DNA from: Martinezella rhizogenes
GTDB lineage: Bacteria; Pseudomonadota; Alphaproteobacteria; Rhizobiales; Rhizobiaceae
NCBI RefSeq assembly: GCF_007002745.1
Contig: NZ_SGNY01000003.1
Span: 558,001 to 622,000 of the forward strand
Length of the DNA: 64,000 nt
Direction of reading: 5' to 3'
This document shows, one piece after another, positions 47,813 to 57,060 of this stretch. Under the pieces are notes generated by a model that had not been told where the DNA came from, searched no databases, and saw nothing but the letters and a program-made list of their open reading frames with translations. A program made the translations under genes and the position numbers. How positions within the stretch are numbered: position 1 is the stretch's first letter; every line of letters begins with the position of its first letter.

Positions 47813-48697
47813 TCAAATGGTTCTAGTCGCCTGAAGATACCAGCCGGGGCGTTTCTTCCGAAGCGATGTTTCCGCCTTGCAGGCGGCATCGAAGGAATGG
47901 AAAACCCCAAAGCAGGTCGCACCCGAACCGGACATGCGGACAAGCGCGGCACCTTCCTGTGACAGCATGCCGATGATCTCGCCGATCTCCGGCAGCAATG
48001 TCTGCGCGGGCGGTTGCAGATCGTTGCGGCTTTGCGCCAGAAAATCCACCCAGCCAATTGTCGCATGTGCCGGCAGGCGGGGATTGGTTTTGTTTTGCAG
48101 GCGTCGGAATATATCCGGTGTCGCGACGGCTTTCAGCGGATTGGCGAGAACCAGAAACAGGCAGGGCAGATCGGAGACCGGTTCGATCTCCTCGCCAATG
48201 CCGCGTGCGATGAGGGGCCGGCTTTCAAGGCACATGGGCACATCCGCGCCGAGTGTGAGCGCGAGCGATGCCAGCCTTTCCGGCTCAATCGTAACCTGCC
48301 AGTGTCGCAACAACGCCCGCAGCGTCGCCGCCGCATCGGCCGAACCGCCGCCGATGCCGGAGGCGACCGGAAGGTTCTTCTCGAGGTGAATGGCAACCGG
48401 ACGGCCTGACTGACCCGTGGCCGCAAGCGCATCACGCAGCCTGTCCCGGGCGCGGGTGACGAGATTATCGCCGCCATCGTCCGTGCGCAGGAGATCGCCA
48501 AAAGGGCCGGAGATCGAGAGGGTGTCGGTATCGGCGTCACGAATGCGAATGGTGTCGCCGGCCTCGGTGAATGTCACCAGCGTTTCGAGCAGATGGTAAC
48601 CATCCGCCCGCTGGCCGGTCACATGCAGTGCCAGATTGATTTTTGCCGGGGCCGCCTCGATGGTCTCGGCCGCCCCGGAAACCTCATGCACACGCAT
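47813..48697 (-). CDS. ispE: 4-diphosphocytidyl-2-C-methyl-D-erythritol kinase IspE
   Basis: A 294-residue GHMP kinase of the non-mevalonate isoprenoid pathway. It has the IspE start 'APAKINLALHVTGQRADGYH', the ATP-binding 'LPVASGIGGGSADAAATLRA' and the C-terminal 'RMSGSGATCFGVF'. It follows the TPR gene by six bases, and the polyprenyl diphosphate synthase gene, another isoprenoid enzyme, lies just upstream of that on the same strand. Confidence 0.95.
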   Translation of the reverse strand: MRVHEVSGAAETIEAAPAKINLALHVTGQRADGYHLLETLVTFTEAGDTIRIRDADTDTLSISGPFGDLLRTDDGGDNLVTRARDRLRDALAATGQSGRPVAIHLEKNLPVASGIGGGSADAAATLRALLRHWQVTIEPERLASLALTLGADVPMCLESRPLIARGIGEEIEPVSDLPCLFLVLANPLKAVATPDIFRRLQNKTNPRLPAHATIGWVDFLAQSRNDLQPPAQTLLPEIGEIIGMLSQEGAALVRMSGSGATCFGVFHSFDAACKAETSLRKKRPGWYLQATRTI

Positions 48698-48703
48698 GCG
48701 GCA

Positions 48704-50551
48704 TCAGGATTTCTTGTCCGGGGCAGGCACAGGAGCCGGTGCCGGAGGAGCCGGCGGTTGCGGCGCGACGTCCTTCTTGGCGGTATTTTCGGCATCCTTT
48801 TCGAGAGGCGGCAGGCCGTTGGCGATCTTTTCCTTCACCTTGGCCTTGTCCACGTCATCGCTGTCGCCGATCAACGCACGGTTCCACTGGTAGACCGCTT
48901 CGATCTTGCGGCCCACGCGCCAATAGGCGTCGCCAAGATGGTCGTTGATGGTCGGATCGCCGGCCTTGAGTTCGATTGCCCGCTCCAGTTCGGTCACCGC
49001 GTCATCAAAAGCGCCGAGACGATAATGCGCCCAGCCAAGCGAATCGACGATATAACCGTCATTCGGGCGAAGCTCGACGGCGCGGCTGATCATCTTCATG
49101 CCTTCGTCGAGATTGATGCCCTTATCCACCCACGAATAACCGAGATAGTTCAGCACCTGCGGCTGTTCCGGGTTCAGTTCCAGCGCCCGCTTGAAATTCG
49201 GTTCGGCCTTGTCCCATTCCTTCAGGCGCTCATAGGCGATACCGCGCTGGAAGAACACCGACCAGTCGGATTTCTGCGGCACGGCACCGATCACCTCGAT
49301 GGCCTTGTCGTAGTTTTCGGCCATGGCCTTGTAGTCCTTGGCGTCCGAAAGCACGCTGCCATAAGCGAGGTAGGAGCGAACGTCCTTCGGGTCGGATTCG
49401 AGCAGGGATTTGAGGTGCTGGCGCGCCTCATCCACCTTGCCGGTCTGCGCCAGCGTCAGTCCGAGCTGCAGCTCGGAGATGCGATACATTGGCGAATCCT
49501 TCGGCACATCGCGGTAAAACACGATGGCGCGTTCAGGCTGCTTCATGGCTTCAGCAAGCCCGCCGAGAAGAATAAGCGTATCGGGGCTTTTCTGATCGAG
49601 CGCGCGTGATGTCTGCAGATAAAGCGTGACGATTTCCTCGGCGCCTTCACGGTTCAATGCCCCGGCAATCGAGAACATGACACTGGCGGCGCCTTCCACC
49701 GCATTGGTGATCTGCTGTTCCGGCTTCTCACCCTTTTCGATTGCTTCGCGAAGCGCTTTCAACGGCGCGTAATTCGGCGCGAAAGTATCGCCGACCGCAA
49801 TCGCGTCCAGCGCCTTCTGCCTGTTGCCGGCGGAAGCCTCGAGGCGTGCCAGCGCCATCACCGCGCGCATATAGGTATCGGACGCCGTTGCGCCGCCTTC
49901 GCGATCCGTCACCGCTTCGTTGAGGCTCTTGCGGGCCGCATCGATATTGCCGCTGACAAGGGCGATGGCCGCCGCATTGTATTTCTGGAAGATCGAAATC
50001 CAGCCCGGGCCCTTCATGTTGTTGACAAGCGCCAAAGCTTCCTTCGGCTTGCCGGAACCGGCACGCGCCCATGCGGTCAAAAGCGTGTTGACCATGCGGT
50101 CAAGATCGTTCGGGCCGGTATATTTCAGGATTTTCTCGGCCTTGGTGAATTCCTTGTCCTTGATGGCGTCAAGGCCACGCACGATGGTCGTCACCCGCTC
50201 GACGGACGTATCGTCCTTCATCGAATCGGCGATCTTGGCGCCAGCCTCGAAGTTGCCGCTCAGAAGTTCGGCGATCATCAGCCGCTGGCGGATTTCCGAA
50301 TTGGCCGGATCGAATTCCAGCGCCTTCTTGTAGAGCGAAATCGCGGTGGGATAGTCCTGATCGACATCGGCATTGCGCCCGGCAAGGAAAGCGCCGGAGA
50401 AGGTGTTCACCTTGGCCGGATCGAACGTAACGGCCTTCTCTTCCGTTTTCGCCTTTGTCTCCGCAAGGCCGGGGCTTGCGCCCGCGCCGATTGCGAGAGC
50501 AGCGGCAAGAGCCGCGCTGCAGAGAAGACGGAGTGCTGGTTTACGCCGCAT
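48704..50551 (-). CDS. Exported tetratricopeptide-repeat protein
   Basis: A 615-residue protein with a cleavable signal peptide ('RLLCSAALAAALAIGAGASP', processing near residue 30) and many TPR units, for example 'KALEFDPANSEIRQRL', 'ALELNPEQPQVLNYLGYSW' and 'AIELKAGDPTINDHLGDAYW'. It ends in a Pro/Ala-rich tail. A periplasmic or outer-membrane scaffolding role is probable. The ATG at 50551 is chosen because the signal peptide starts there; in-frame ATGs at 50599 and 50716 put a long polar leader in front. It is the first gene of the unit with ispE and moaB. Confidence 0.85.
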   Translation of the reverse strand: MRRKPALRLLCSAALAAALAIGAGASPGLAETKAKTEEKAVTFDPAKVNTFSGAFLAGRNADVDQDYPTAISLYKKALEFDPANSEIRQRLMIAELLSGNFEAGAKIADSMKDDTSVERVTTIVRGLDAIKDKEFTKAEKILKYTGPNDLDRMVNTLLTAWARAGSGKPKEALALVNNMKGPGWISIFQKYNAAAIALVSGNIDAARKSLNEAVTDREGGATASDTYMRAVMALARLEASAGNRQKALDAIAVGDTFAPNYAPLKALREAIEKGEKPEQQITNAVEGAASVMFSIAGALNREGAEEIVTLYLQTSRALDQKSPDTLILLGGLAEAMKQPERAIVFYRDVPKDSPMYRISELQLGLTLAQTGKVDEARQHLKSLLESDPKDVRSYLAYGSVLSDAKDYKAMAENYDKAIEVIGAVPQKSDWSVFFQRGIAYERLKEWDKAEPNFKRALELNPEQPQVLNYLGYSWVDKGINLDEGMKMISRAVELRPNDGYIVDSLGWAHYRLGAFDDAVTELERAIELKAGDPTINDHLGDAYWRVGRKIEAVYQWNRALIGDSDDVDKAKVKEKIANGLPPLEKDAENTAKKDVAPQPPAPPAPAPVPAPDKKS

Positions 50552-50741
50552 GAGGGAACCTTTGCCTTTGTGCGAATGCACGGAAAAATCAGTTTCCATT
50601 GTTTGGTCACGATAGAATGGCTTTTTTGAAGCAACCCCGCAAGAAATTATGGCCCGGCCACAATCGCGCCTTGCGAAAAATCCGACCCGAAACATCGGGC
50701 GGACGGTCCTGTCCATCCGCCGTTTGCGTGGGCCTTTAGCC

Positions 50742-51758
50742 TCAGTTCAGACGCTCGATGCAGAAGTCGATCACTTCCAGAAGCGCATTTTTCCACGGGC
50801 TCTGTGGCAGCGGCGCCAGCGCATCGCGGGCAATGGTGCCATAATGTGTGGCGCGGCCGATCGTATCGCCAAGACCATTATATTTGGTGATCAGGCCAAG
50901 CGCCTTTTCGAGGTTTTCATCGCTGCTTTCGCCCTTTTCGATGGCGTTTCGCCAGAAGGCGCGCTCGTCCTGCGTGCCGCGACGATAGGAAAGGATGACC
51001 GGCAGCGTAATCTTGCCTTCGCGGAAATCGTCGCCGGTATTCTTGCCGAGATCGGCGGACTTGCCGCCATAATCGAGGACGTCATCGACGAGCTGGAAGG
51101 CGAGGCCGAGATTCATGCCGTAGGATTTGAGCGCGCTGCGGGTTGCCTTGTCGGTCTTGGCGACAATCGGGCCGACTTCCGCCGCAGCCGCAAACAGGGC
51201 CGCCGTCTTGGCGCGAATCACCTGCAGATAATCGTCTTCGGTGGTTTCCATGTTCTTGGCGACCGAAAGCTGCAGCACCTCGCCCTCGGCGATGACCGAA
51301 GCGGCCGTGGACAGCACATCGAGGGCGTCGAGCGAGCCGACATCCACCATCATGCGGAAGGCCTGGCCGAGCAGGAAGTCGCCGACGAGAACGCTTGCCT
51401 GGTTGCCCCAGATGGTGCGGGCGGTGGATTTGCCGCGGCGCAGGTCGCTTTCATCCACCACATCGTCATGCAAAAGCGTCGCCGTGTGCATGAATTCCAC
51501 GCTGGTGGCGAGCTTGATGTGGTGATCACCCTCGTAACCGAACATCGAGGCCGAAGCGAGCGTCAGCATCGGCCGCAGGCGCTTGCCGCCGGATGAGATC
51601 AGATGGTTGGCCACCTCGGGTATCATCTGGACATCGGAACCCGCCTTGGAGAGGATAAGCTGGTTCACCCGTTCCATGTCGGGGCGGGTCAGGTCGACAA
51701 GCGGCTTGACGGATGCGAGTTTGTTTTTGCTTTCTTCAAGCGGTATGACGACGCCCAA
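50742..51758 (-). CDS. ispB: Polyprenyl (octa/decaprenyl) diphosphate synthase
   Basis: A 338-residue trans-prenyltransferase that builds the ubiquinone side chain. Both Asp-rich motifs are present: 'LLHDDVVDESDLRRG' and 'LVDDVLDYGG'. 'GGKRLRPML' binds the allylic substrate. Agrobacterium makes ubiquinone-10, so the product is probably decaprenyl diphosphate, but chain length cannot be read here. The start is TTG at 51758, with CAGGAG nine bases upstream; another in-frame TTG at 51818 lacks such a site. It is divergent from the DUF2007 gene. Confidence 0.92.
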   Translation of the reverse strand: MGVVIPLEESKNKLASVKPLVDLTRPDMERVNQLILSKAGSDVQMIPEVANHLISSGGKRLRPMLTLASASMFGYEGDHHIKLATSVEFMHTATLLHDDVVDESDLRRGKSTARTIWGNQASVLVGDFLLGQAFRMMVDVGSLDALDVLSTAASVIAEGEVLQLSVAKNMETTEDDYLQVIRAKTAALFAAAAEVGPIVAKTDKATRSALKSYGMNLGLAFQLVDDVLDYGGKSADLGKNTGDDFREGKITLPVILSYRRGTQDERAFWRNAIEKGESSDENLEKALGLITKYNGLGDTIGRATHYGTIARDALAPLPQSPWKNALLEVIDFCIERLN

Positions 51759-51869
51759 GGGACAGGACTCCTGTTCGAATTTGAATTCGACAATAAAAAC
51801 TGGCGCCTTGCGCGGCAAGGGGCGAATTGCCGCTAGCCATTCAAAAAGATGGGAATTTAGGGCTTATCC

Positions 51870-52100
51870 ATGCGTGAACTGATCCGTACCAACGATGCCG
51901 TGCTGCTCTCCTTCGCTGAAAGCCTGATGAAGGACGCCGGCATCCACTGCCTTGTTGCCGATCAGGCGATGAGCATTCTGGAAGGTTCGCTCGGTCTTTT
52001 GCCCCGAAGGTTCCTTGTGGAAGAGGATCGTGCCGATGAGGGCCGACGCATCCTCATCGATGCCGGGCTGGGGGACGAGTTGCGGGGCGAAGAGGCTTAA
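51870..52100 (+). CDS. DUF2007 family protein
   Basis: A 76-residue soluble protein. 'LIRTNDAVLLSFAESLMKDA' followed by 'GIHCLVADQAMSILEGSLG' and 'RRFLVEEDRADEGRRIL' is the pattern of DUF2007, sometimes called putative prokaryotic signal-transducing protein. No activity is known. It is six bases upstream of the TrmN6-like methylase and thus in the same operon. Confidence 0.85.
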   Translation: MRELIRTNDAVLLSFAESLMKDAGIHCLVADQAMSILEGSLGLLPRRFLVEEDRADEGRRILIDAGLGDELRGEEA

Positions 52101-52106
52101 GGCGAC

Positions 52107-52907
52107 GTGGGCGACGATATTTCCGAAACGATTGACGCCTTTCACCGGGGCCGGTTTCACATCCTTCAGCCGAAGGGCAGGGGGCACCGCGCCGGCATGG
52201 ACGCCATGCTTCTGGCCTCGCTGGTGGCGGATGACCGCCCCTGCCGGATAGCCGATCTCGGTGCGGGTGCAGGTGCGGCGGGTTTTGCGGTTGCCGCCCG
52301 GCTGGAGACAGCCGAGGTAACGCTTTACGAACGCTCGCCGGAAATGGCGGATTTTGCCCGCCGCAGCCTGTTGCTACCGGAAAACGCTGCTTTTTCCGCT
52401 CGGGTAAGCGTGCGCGAGGCCGACGTGACCCTGCGGGCGAAAGCGCGTGTCGAGGCAGGATTGCCCGATGACTATTTTCACCATGTCATCATGAACCCGC
52501 CCTATAATGATGCGGGCGACCGCCGCACGCCGGATGCTCTGAAGGCCGAAGCCCATGCCATGACGGAGGGCCTGTTCGAGGACTGGATCAGAACCGCAGG
52601 GGCGATCATGGTTTCGGGCGGGCAGCTGTCGCTGATTGCACGGCCGCAATCGGTGGCGGACGTCATTGCCGCCTGCGGCAGCCGCTTCGGCGGCATGGAG
52701 ATTACCCTCATCCATCCACGTCCTGGCGAGGACGCGGTGCGCATGCTGGTTACGGCCATCAAAGGCTCGCGGGCGAAGCTGTCATTCCGCTCGCCGCTCA
52801 TCATGCATGAGGCCGACAGCCACGCCTTTACCCCATTCGTGGACAACCTGAACAATGGCCGCATCGCCTATCGCCGTAATGTAAAAGCAATCAGAGCCGG
52901 CTTATAA
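52107..52907 (+). CDS. TrmN6-like N6-adenine tRNA methyltransferase
   Basis: A 266-residue methylase. It has the S-adenosylmethionine site 'IADLGAGAGAAGFAVA' and the adenine-N6 catalytic motif 'NPPYND'. The overall plan matches YfiC/TrmN6, which methylates A37 of tRNA1(Val), although other small RNAs are possible targets. The start is GTG, seven bases after the preceding gene. It is followed by a gap of 89 bases and the S49 peptidase. Confidence 0.82.
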   Translation: MGDDISETIDAFHRGRFHILQPKGRGHRAGMDAMLLASLVADDRPCRIADLGAGAGAAGFAVAARLETAEVTLYERSPEMADFARRSLLLPENAAFSARVSVREADVTLRAKARVEAGLPDDYFHHVIMNPPYNDAGDRRTPDALKAEAHAMTEGLFEDWIRTAGAIMVSGGQLSLIARPQSVADVIAACGSRFGGMEITLIHPRPGEDAVRMLVTAIKGSRAKLSFRSPLIMHEADSHAFTPFVDNLNNGRIAYRRNVKAIRAGL

Positions 52908-52996
52908 ATATCGCCGTTCCGCCGGCCGCACCATTGTGTTTTCCCGGGCGATACATACATGCCTGACGAACAGGCAAATGCTGCGAGGATTGAGTT

Positions 52997-53863
52997 GTGG
53001 GTTTTTTGAAGTATCTGGTACCGAAACGTTTTCGCAAAAAAGAACTCGTCATCCCTGTCGTGCGCATGCATGGCGCGATCATGGCGGGCGGCAGCCAGTT
53101 TCGTCCTGCGCTTAATCTAGCCTCCTATGCGCCGCTGCTTGAAAAGGCCTTCGCCATCAAGGACGCGCCGGCCGTCGCCATTTCGCTCAACTCTCCCGGC
53201 GGCTCGCCGGTACAGGCGCGGATGATCTATAATCGCATCCGCCAGCTTGCCGAGGAAAACGAAAAGAAAGTCCTGATCTTCGTGGAGGATGTGGCGGCCT
53301 CCGGTGGCTACATGATCGCGCTTGCCGGTGATGAGATCATTGCCGACCCCACCTCCATAGTCGGCTCGATCGGCGTCGTCTCCGGCGGTTTCGGTTTTCC
53401 GGAGATGCTGCGGAAGATCGGCGTGGAGCGTCGCGTCTACACGGCCGGCGAAAACAAGGTCATCCTCGATCCCTTCCAGCCGGAAAAGGAAGGCGATATC
53501 GATTACCTGAAGTCGCTTCAGGTCGAAATCCACAATGTTTTCATCGATATGGTGAAGATGCGCCGCGGCGCGAAGCTGATCGACGATGAGACGATCTTCT
53601 CCGGCCTGTTCTGGACCGGCATGCGTGGCCTCGATATCGGCCTGATCGACGGGCTGGGCGACATGCGCGAGGTGTTGCGCCGCCGTTACGGCGAAAAGAT
53701 AAAGCTTCAGCTCGTCAGCGGCGGGCGCACCCTGTTCGGCAAAAAGGTGCCGGGCGTGAATGCGGCACTCGGCCTGAATGGCGAAAGGCTCGCTGCAGGC
53801 GCAGTCTCGGGACTTGCGGAGGTTGCCGAAGAAAAGGCATTGTGGTCGCGTTTCGGTCTTTGA
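52997..53863 (+). CDS. S49-family serine peptidase, SppA/SohB-like
   Basis: A 288-residue short SppA-type peptidase. The nucleophile Ser is in 'VAASGGYMIALAGDEI' and the general-base Lys is probably the one in 'TAGENKVILDPFQP'. 'SLNSPGGSP' forms the oxyanion region. There is no N-terminal membrane anchor, unlike classic signal-peptide peptidases; the first 15 residues are basic. The start is GTG preceded by GAGG. A single-helix membrane protein is encoded 20 bases downstream and may serve as its anchor or partner. Confidence 0.87.
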   Translation: MGFLKYLVPKRFRKKELVIPVVRMHGAIMAGGSQFRPALNLASYAPLLEKAFAIKDAPAVAISLNSPGGSPVQARMIYNRIRQLAEENEKKVLIFVEDVAASGGYMIALAGDEIIADPTSIVGSIGVVSGGFGFPEMLRKIGVERRVYTAGENKVILDPFQPEKEGDIDYLKSLQVEIHNVFIDMVKMRRGAKLIDDETIFSGLFWTGMRGLDIGLIDGLGDMREVLRRRYGEKIKLQLVSGGRTLFGKKVPGVNAALGLNGERLAAGAVSGLAEVAEEKALWSRFGL

Positions 53864-53883
53864 TATCGCGGGAATAGGGCCTT

Positions 53884-54078
53884 ATGGCGCAGCTGATTAC
53901 AATCATCCTTCTGGTGGTGGGATCCATCATCCTTTACCGCCGCTTTGTGCGCGACGCGCAAAAGCTATCCGCAAAATCGAAACAGCGCGAAAAGGAACGC
54001 GAGACCGGCGCCATCGGCACGCTGATCAAGGACCCCGAGACGGGCGAATATCGCGTCAAACGCGAGGATGATGCGTAA
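53884..54078 (+). CDS. Small single-helix membrane protein
   Basis: A 64-residue protein with one N-terminal membrane helix ('LITIILLVVGSIILYRRF') and a charged cytoplasmic tail rich in Lys, Glu and Arg. No family is recognised with confidence. It lies 20 bases after the S49 peptidase gene and is probably cotranscribed. Confidence 0.75.
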   Translation: MAQLITIILLVVGSIILYRRFVRDAQKLSAKSKQREKERETGAIGTLIKDPETGEYRVKREDDA

Positions 54079-54286
54079 CCGCGGGCACGAAGCGAGGCGT
54101 TTCGCCGGCATTGGGTGGTAAGTCACAAGTTAACCCAAAAAGCAGCTTGTTCAGATATACCCCAATTTCTGCAAGTATTTTTGCCGGATTTATGCAACTA
54201 CTGGTCCCCGATATTTGAGATCGATCTGCAGCGCTTCGCCCAAGGCCGGCTGAAGCCGCGCACGAGCTTGCTGGACGGGGTATTTT

Positions 54287-55267
54287 TTGCAGAAAGTTCA
54301 TTCCATTCAGTTTTTGCGAGCAGTCGCAGCGCTGGCAGTCATGTTTTTCCACATTGCCGGCACGCCTTTCACGATCGGCGCAGCCGGAGTGGATGTTTTC
54401 TTCGTTATATCCGGATTTGTCATGGGGCTGGTCGCTGACAAGTCGCCACCCGGCAAGTTCCTGCGCCATCGTCTCTTCCGTATCGTGCCGCTTTACTGGG
54501 CCATCACATTCGTCATGTGCCTTGGCGCACTGGCCGGGGTGTTTTCCACCTTCACCTTCACGATGGAACATCTCTGGAAATCACTGCTCTTTGTCCCCTA
54601 TGTCAACGCTGCGGGCCAGGTGACGCCGCTGGTGCTGGTGGGCTGGACGCTGAATATGGAGATATTCTTCTATCTTGTATTCGCGCTGGGTCTTGCATTG
54701 CGCGCGCCGATCGCCGTAACCGTCGTCATCCTGTCGGCAATGGTGGCCGTGGGGCAGCTGGCGGACTGGCAATCGCCATTCATGCAGATTTGGGCATCGC
54801 CCCTGCTGCTGGAATTCCTCGCCGGGCTTATCCTGTCTCGGATTGCCTTTGCGAGCATGCGCAGTGGTATCGCCGCTCTCGCCCTGTCTTTTGTCGGGTT
54901 TGCTTTTGCGGCGGGTATCGGTGAGCAATTTGGTCTTTTGCGTATCGTGAGCTGGGGCCTGCCTGCCTTTCTGCTCGTCGCGGGTTGTGTCTGGATCGAA
55001 AGAGCCGGTGGCTGGCCTGAAGCGTGGCTGAAGCCTTTCGAAATTGTCGGCGACGCCTCCTATGCGCTTTATCTCCTGCACGGGCTGGTCATTTCGATCG
55101 TCCTGAAGGTCATAGCACCGGGCTTTGCGGCGAGCATCGTGATCGTTGTTGTTGCGCTGGCTGTGTCTATTGCGGCGCATATTCTGTTTGAAAAGCCTGT
55201 CATCAGGCTTTTCAGAAAGTTCGCAGATCGCGGCATCGCAAGTTCACGGGCGGAGGCGGCGGGCTGA
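54287..55267 (+). CDS. Acyltransferase family 3 membrane protein
   Basis: A 326-residue integral membrane protein with about ten helices. The start 'IQFLRAVAALAVMFFHIAG' and 'GVDVFFVISGFVMG' are diagnostic for acyltransferase 3, which O-acetylates or O-succinylates surface polysaccharides. 'RLFRIVPLYW' is also typical. The start is TTG, with GGGG upstream; no ATG fits the conserved N-terminus. The 208 bases upstream are relatively AT-rich and presumably hold its promoter. The substrate is unknown. Confidence 0.85.
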   Translation: MQKVHSIQFLRAVAALAVMFFHIAGTPFTIGAAGVDVFFVISGFVMGLVADKSPPGKFLRHRLFRIVPLYWAITFVMCLGALAGVFSTFTFTMEHLWKSLLFVPYVNAAGQVTPLVLVGWTLNMEIFFYLVFALGLALRAPIAVTVVILSAMVAVGQLADWQSPFMQIWASPLLLEFLAGLILSRIAFASMRSGIAALALSFVGFAFAAGIGEQFGLLRIVSWGLPAFLLVAGCVWIERAGGWPEAWLKPFEIVGDASYALYLLHGLVISIVLKVIAPGFAASIVIVVVALAVSIAAHILFEKPVIRLFRKFADRGIASSRAEAAG

Positions 55268-55380
55268 TCCCCCACTGCTGCGGGTCGCCGTTTCGCATAA
55301 AACCTTGACCCTCAGGCCATGCCGTGGCACCAGTCCGCATCCGAAGTAAGTCAGTGCTTACTTGTCCTCCTAACGCCGCG

Positions 55381-56343
55381 ATGACTGCAATGACCGATAT
55401 TCCAGACCATATGAACCCGAAGCGTTCCTTTCAGGCGCTGATCCTGACGCTGCATAATTACTGGGCCGACAAGGGCTGCGCGGTGTTGCAGCCTTACGAT
55501 ATGGAAGTGGGCGCGGGCACGTTTCATCCGGCGACGACGCTGCGCGCACTCGGACCGAAGCCGTGGAAGGCCGCCTATGTGCAGCCGTCACGCCGCCCTT
55601 CCGACGGCCGTTACGGCGAAAACCCCAACCGTTTGCAGCATTATTACCAGTATCAGGTCATTCTGAAGCCCAACCCTTCCAACCTGCAGGAACTCTATCT
55701 CGGTTCGCTGAAGGCGATCGGCCTCGATCCCTTGCTGCACGATGTGCGCTTCGTTGAGGACGATTGGGAAAGCCCGACGCTCGGTGCCTGGGGTCTTGGC
55801 TGGGAATGCTGGTGCGATGGCATGGAAGTGTCGCAGTTCACTTACTTCCAGCAGGTTTGCGGCATTGAATGCTCGCCGGTCGCCGGCGAACTGACCTATG
55901 GTCTGGAGCGTCTGGCCATGTATGTTCAGGGCGTCGACAACGTCTATGACCTGAACTTCAACGGCCGCGAGGGTGAAGAGAAGATTTCTTATGGCGACGT
56001 CTTCCTGCAGGCCGAGCAGGAATATTCCCGCCACAACTTCGAATTTGCCGATACGGCCATGCTGCATCGCCATTTCATCGACGCCGAAAAGGAATGCCAG
56101 GCGCTTCTCGCCGCCGGTGCGCCCGGTGACAACGACAACCAGCGCCTGCACAAGTGCGTTTTCCCGGCCTATGACCAGTGCATCAAGGCAAGCCACGTCT
56201 TCAACCTTCTGGATGCGCGTGGCGTGATCTCGGTTACCGAACGCCAGAGCTATATTCTGCGCGTACGCACGCTGGCGAAAGCTTGCGGCGAAGCCTTCCT
56301 GCTGACGGATGCGGGTGGGCTGAACTGGAACAGGGCCGCCTGA
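55381..56343 (+). CDS. glyQ: Glycyl-tRNA synthetase alpha subunit GlyQ
   Basis: The alpha chain of the bacterial alpha2-beta2 glycyl-tRNA synthetase, which activates glycine. The 320-residue protein has '[20 protein letters not shown]', '[20 protein letters not shown]' and '[19 protein letters not shown]', all typical. ATGs at 55381, 55390 and 55411 are in frame without strong ribosome sites, so the start is uncertain by ten residues. The beta subunit gene lies 4 kb downstream on the same strand, after lemA, aroA and a DUF2207 gene. Confidence 0.95.
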   Translation: MTAMTDIPDHMNPKRSFQALILTLHNYWADKGCAVLQPYDMEVGAGTFHPATTLRALGPKPWKAAYVQPSRRPSDGRYGENPNRLQHYYQYQVILKPNPSNLQELYLGSLKAIGLDPLLHDVRFVEDDWESPTLGAWGLGWECWCDGMEVSQFTYFQQVCGIECSPVAGELTYGLERLAMYVQGVDNVYDLNFNGREGEEKISYGDVFLQAEQEYSRHNFEFADTAMLHRHFIDAEKECQALLAAGAPGDNDNQRLHKCVFPAYDQCIKASHVFNLLDARGVISVTERQSYILRVRTLAKACGEAFLLTDAGGLNWNRAA

Positions 56344-56421
56344 CGATCTATCTAAGGCGGACAACAGTCTAACGTGCGGATGCCGCTCATGGCGTCCGCG
56401 CCTCTTGAGGAGGGGTCGGGA

Positions 56422-56973
56422 ATGTTCATCACGCTGGCAATCATCGCGGCAATCGCGCTTTATGTCGTCTTCATCTATAACGGCCTCGTCAAGGCGCGGC
56501 AGATGAAGGAAGAGGCGTGGTCGGGCATTGACGTGCAGCTGAAACGCCGCGCCGATCTCATCCCCAACCTCATCGAGACCGTAAAAGGTTATGCCGCGCA
56601 TGAAAAAACCACCTTCGAGGAGGTGATCGCCATGCGCAACCGCGCGCAGGCCGTGCCGGCGGGCGATGTCGAGGGTCGTGCACAGGCGGAAGGCCTGTTG
56701 TCGCAGGCGCTCGGTAAACTCTTTGCACTCGCCGAAGCCTATCCCGACCTCAAGGCCAACACGAATTTTCTGGAACTGCAGCGCTCGCTTGAAACCATCG
56801 AAGGCGAGCTCCAGATGTCGCGCCGTTATTACAATGGTGCCGCGCGCGATCTCAACGTCAAGGTGGAGAGCTTCCCGTCCAATCTGGTCGCCGGCCAGTT
56901 CGGTTTTGCCAAGGCACCTTATTTCGAGATCGACAATCCAGCCGATCGCGCTGTGCCGACGGTGAAATTCTGA
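56422..56973 (+). CDS. lemA: LemA-family protein
   Basis: A 183-residue membrane-anchored protein. An N-terminal helix ('FITLAIIAAIALYVVFIY') precedes the LemA core: 'YNGLVKARQMKEEAWSGIDV', 'LKRRADLIPNLIETVKGYA' and 'RRYYNGAARDLN'. GAGGAGG lies nine bases before the ATG at 56422, which decides the start. LemA proteins are often linked with DUF2207 or TPM-domain membrane proteins; here a DUF2207 gene follows after aroA. The function of the family is unclear. Confidence 0.92.
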   Translation: MFITLAIIAAIALYVVFIYNGLVKARQMKEEAWSGIDVQLKRRADLIPNLIETVKGYAAHEKTTFEEVIAMRNRAQAVPAGDVEGRAQAEGLLSQALGKLFALAEAYPDLKANTNFLELQRSLETIEGELQMSRRYYNGAARDLNVKVESFPSNLVAGQFGFAKAPYFEIDNPADRAVPTVKF

Positions 56974-57060
56974 GGACGCCGTTCCTCTGACGGTTTAAAA
57001 CCTCCCGCTCAAATTCCGATAATCCGGCTCCGTGCCGCATTCTTTGACAAGACGACGATC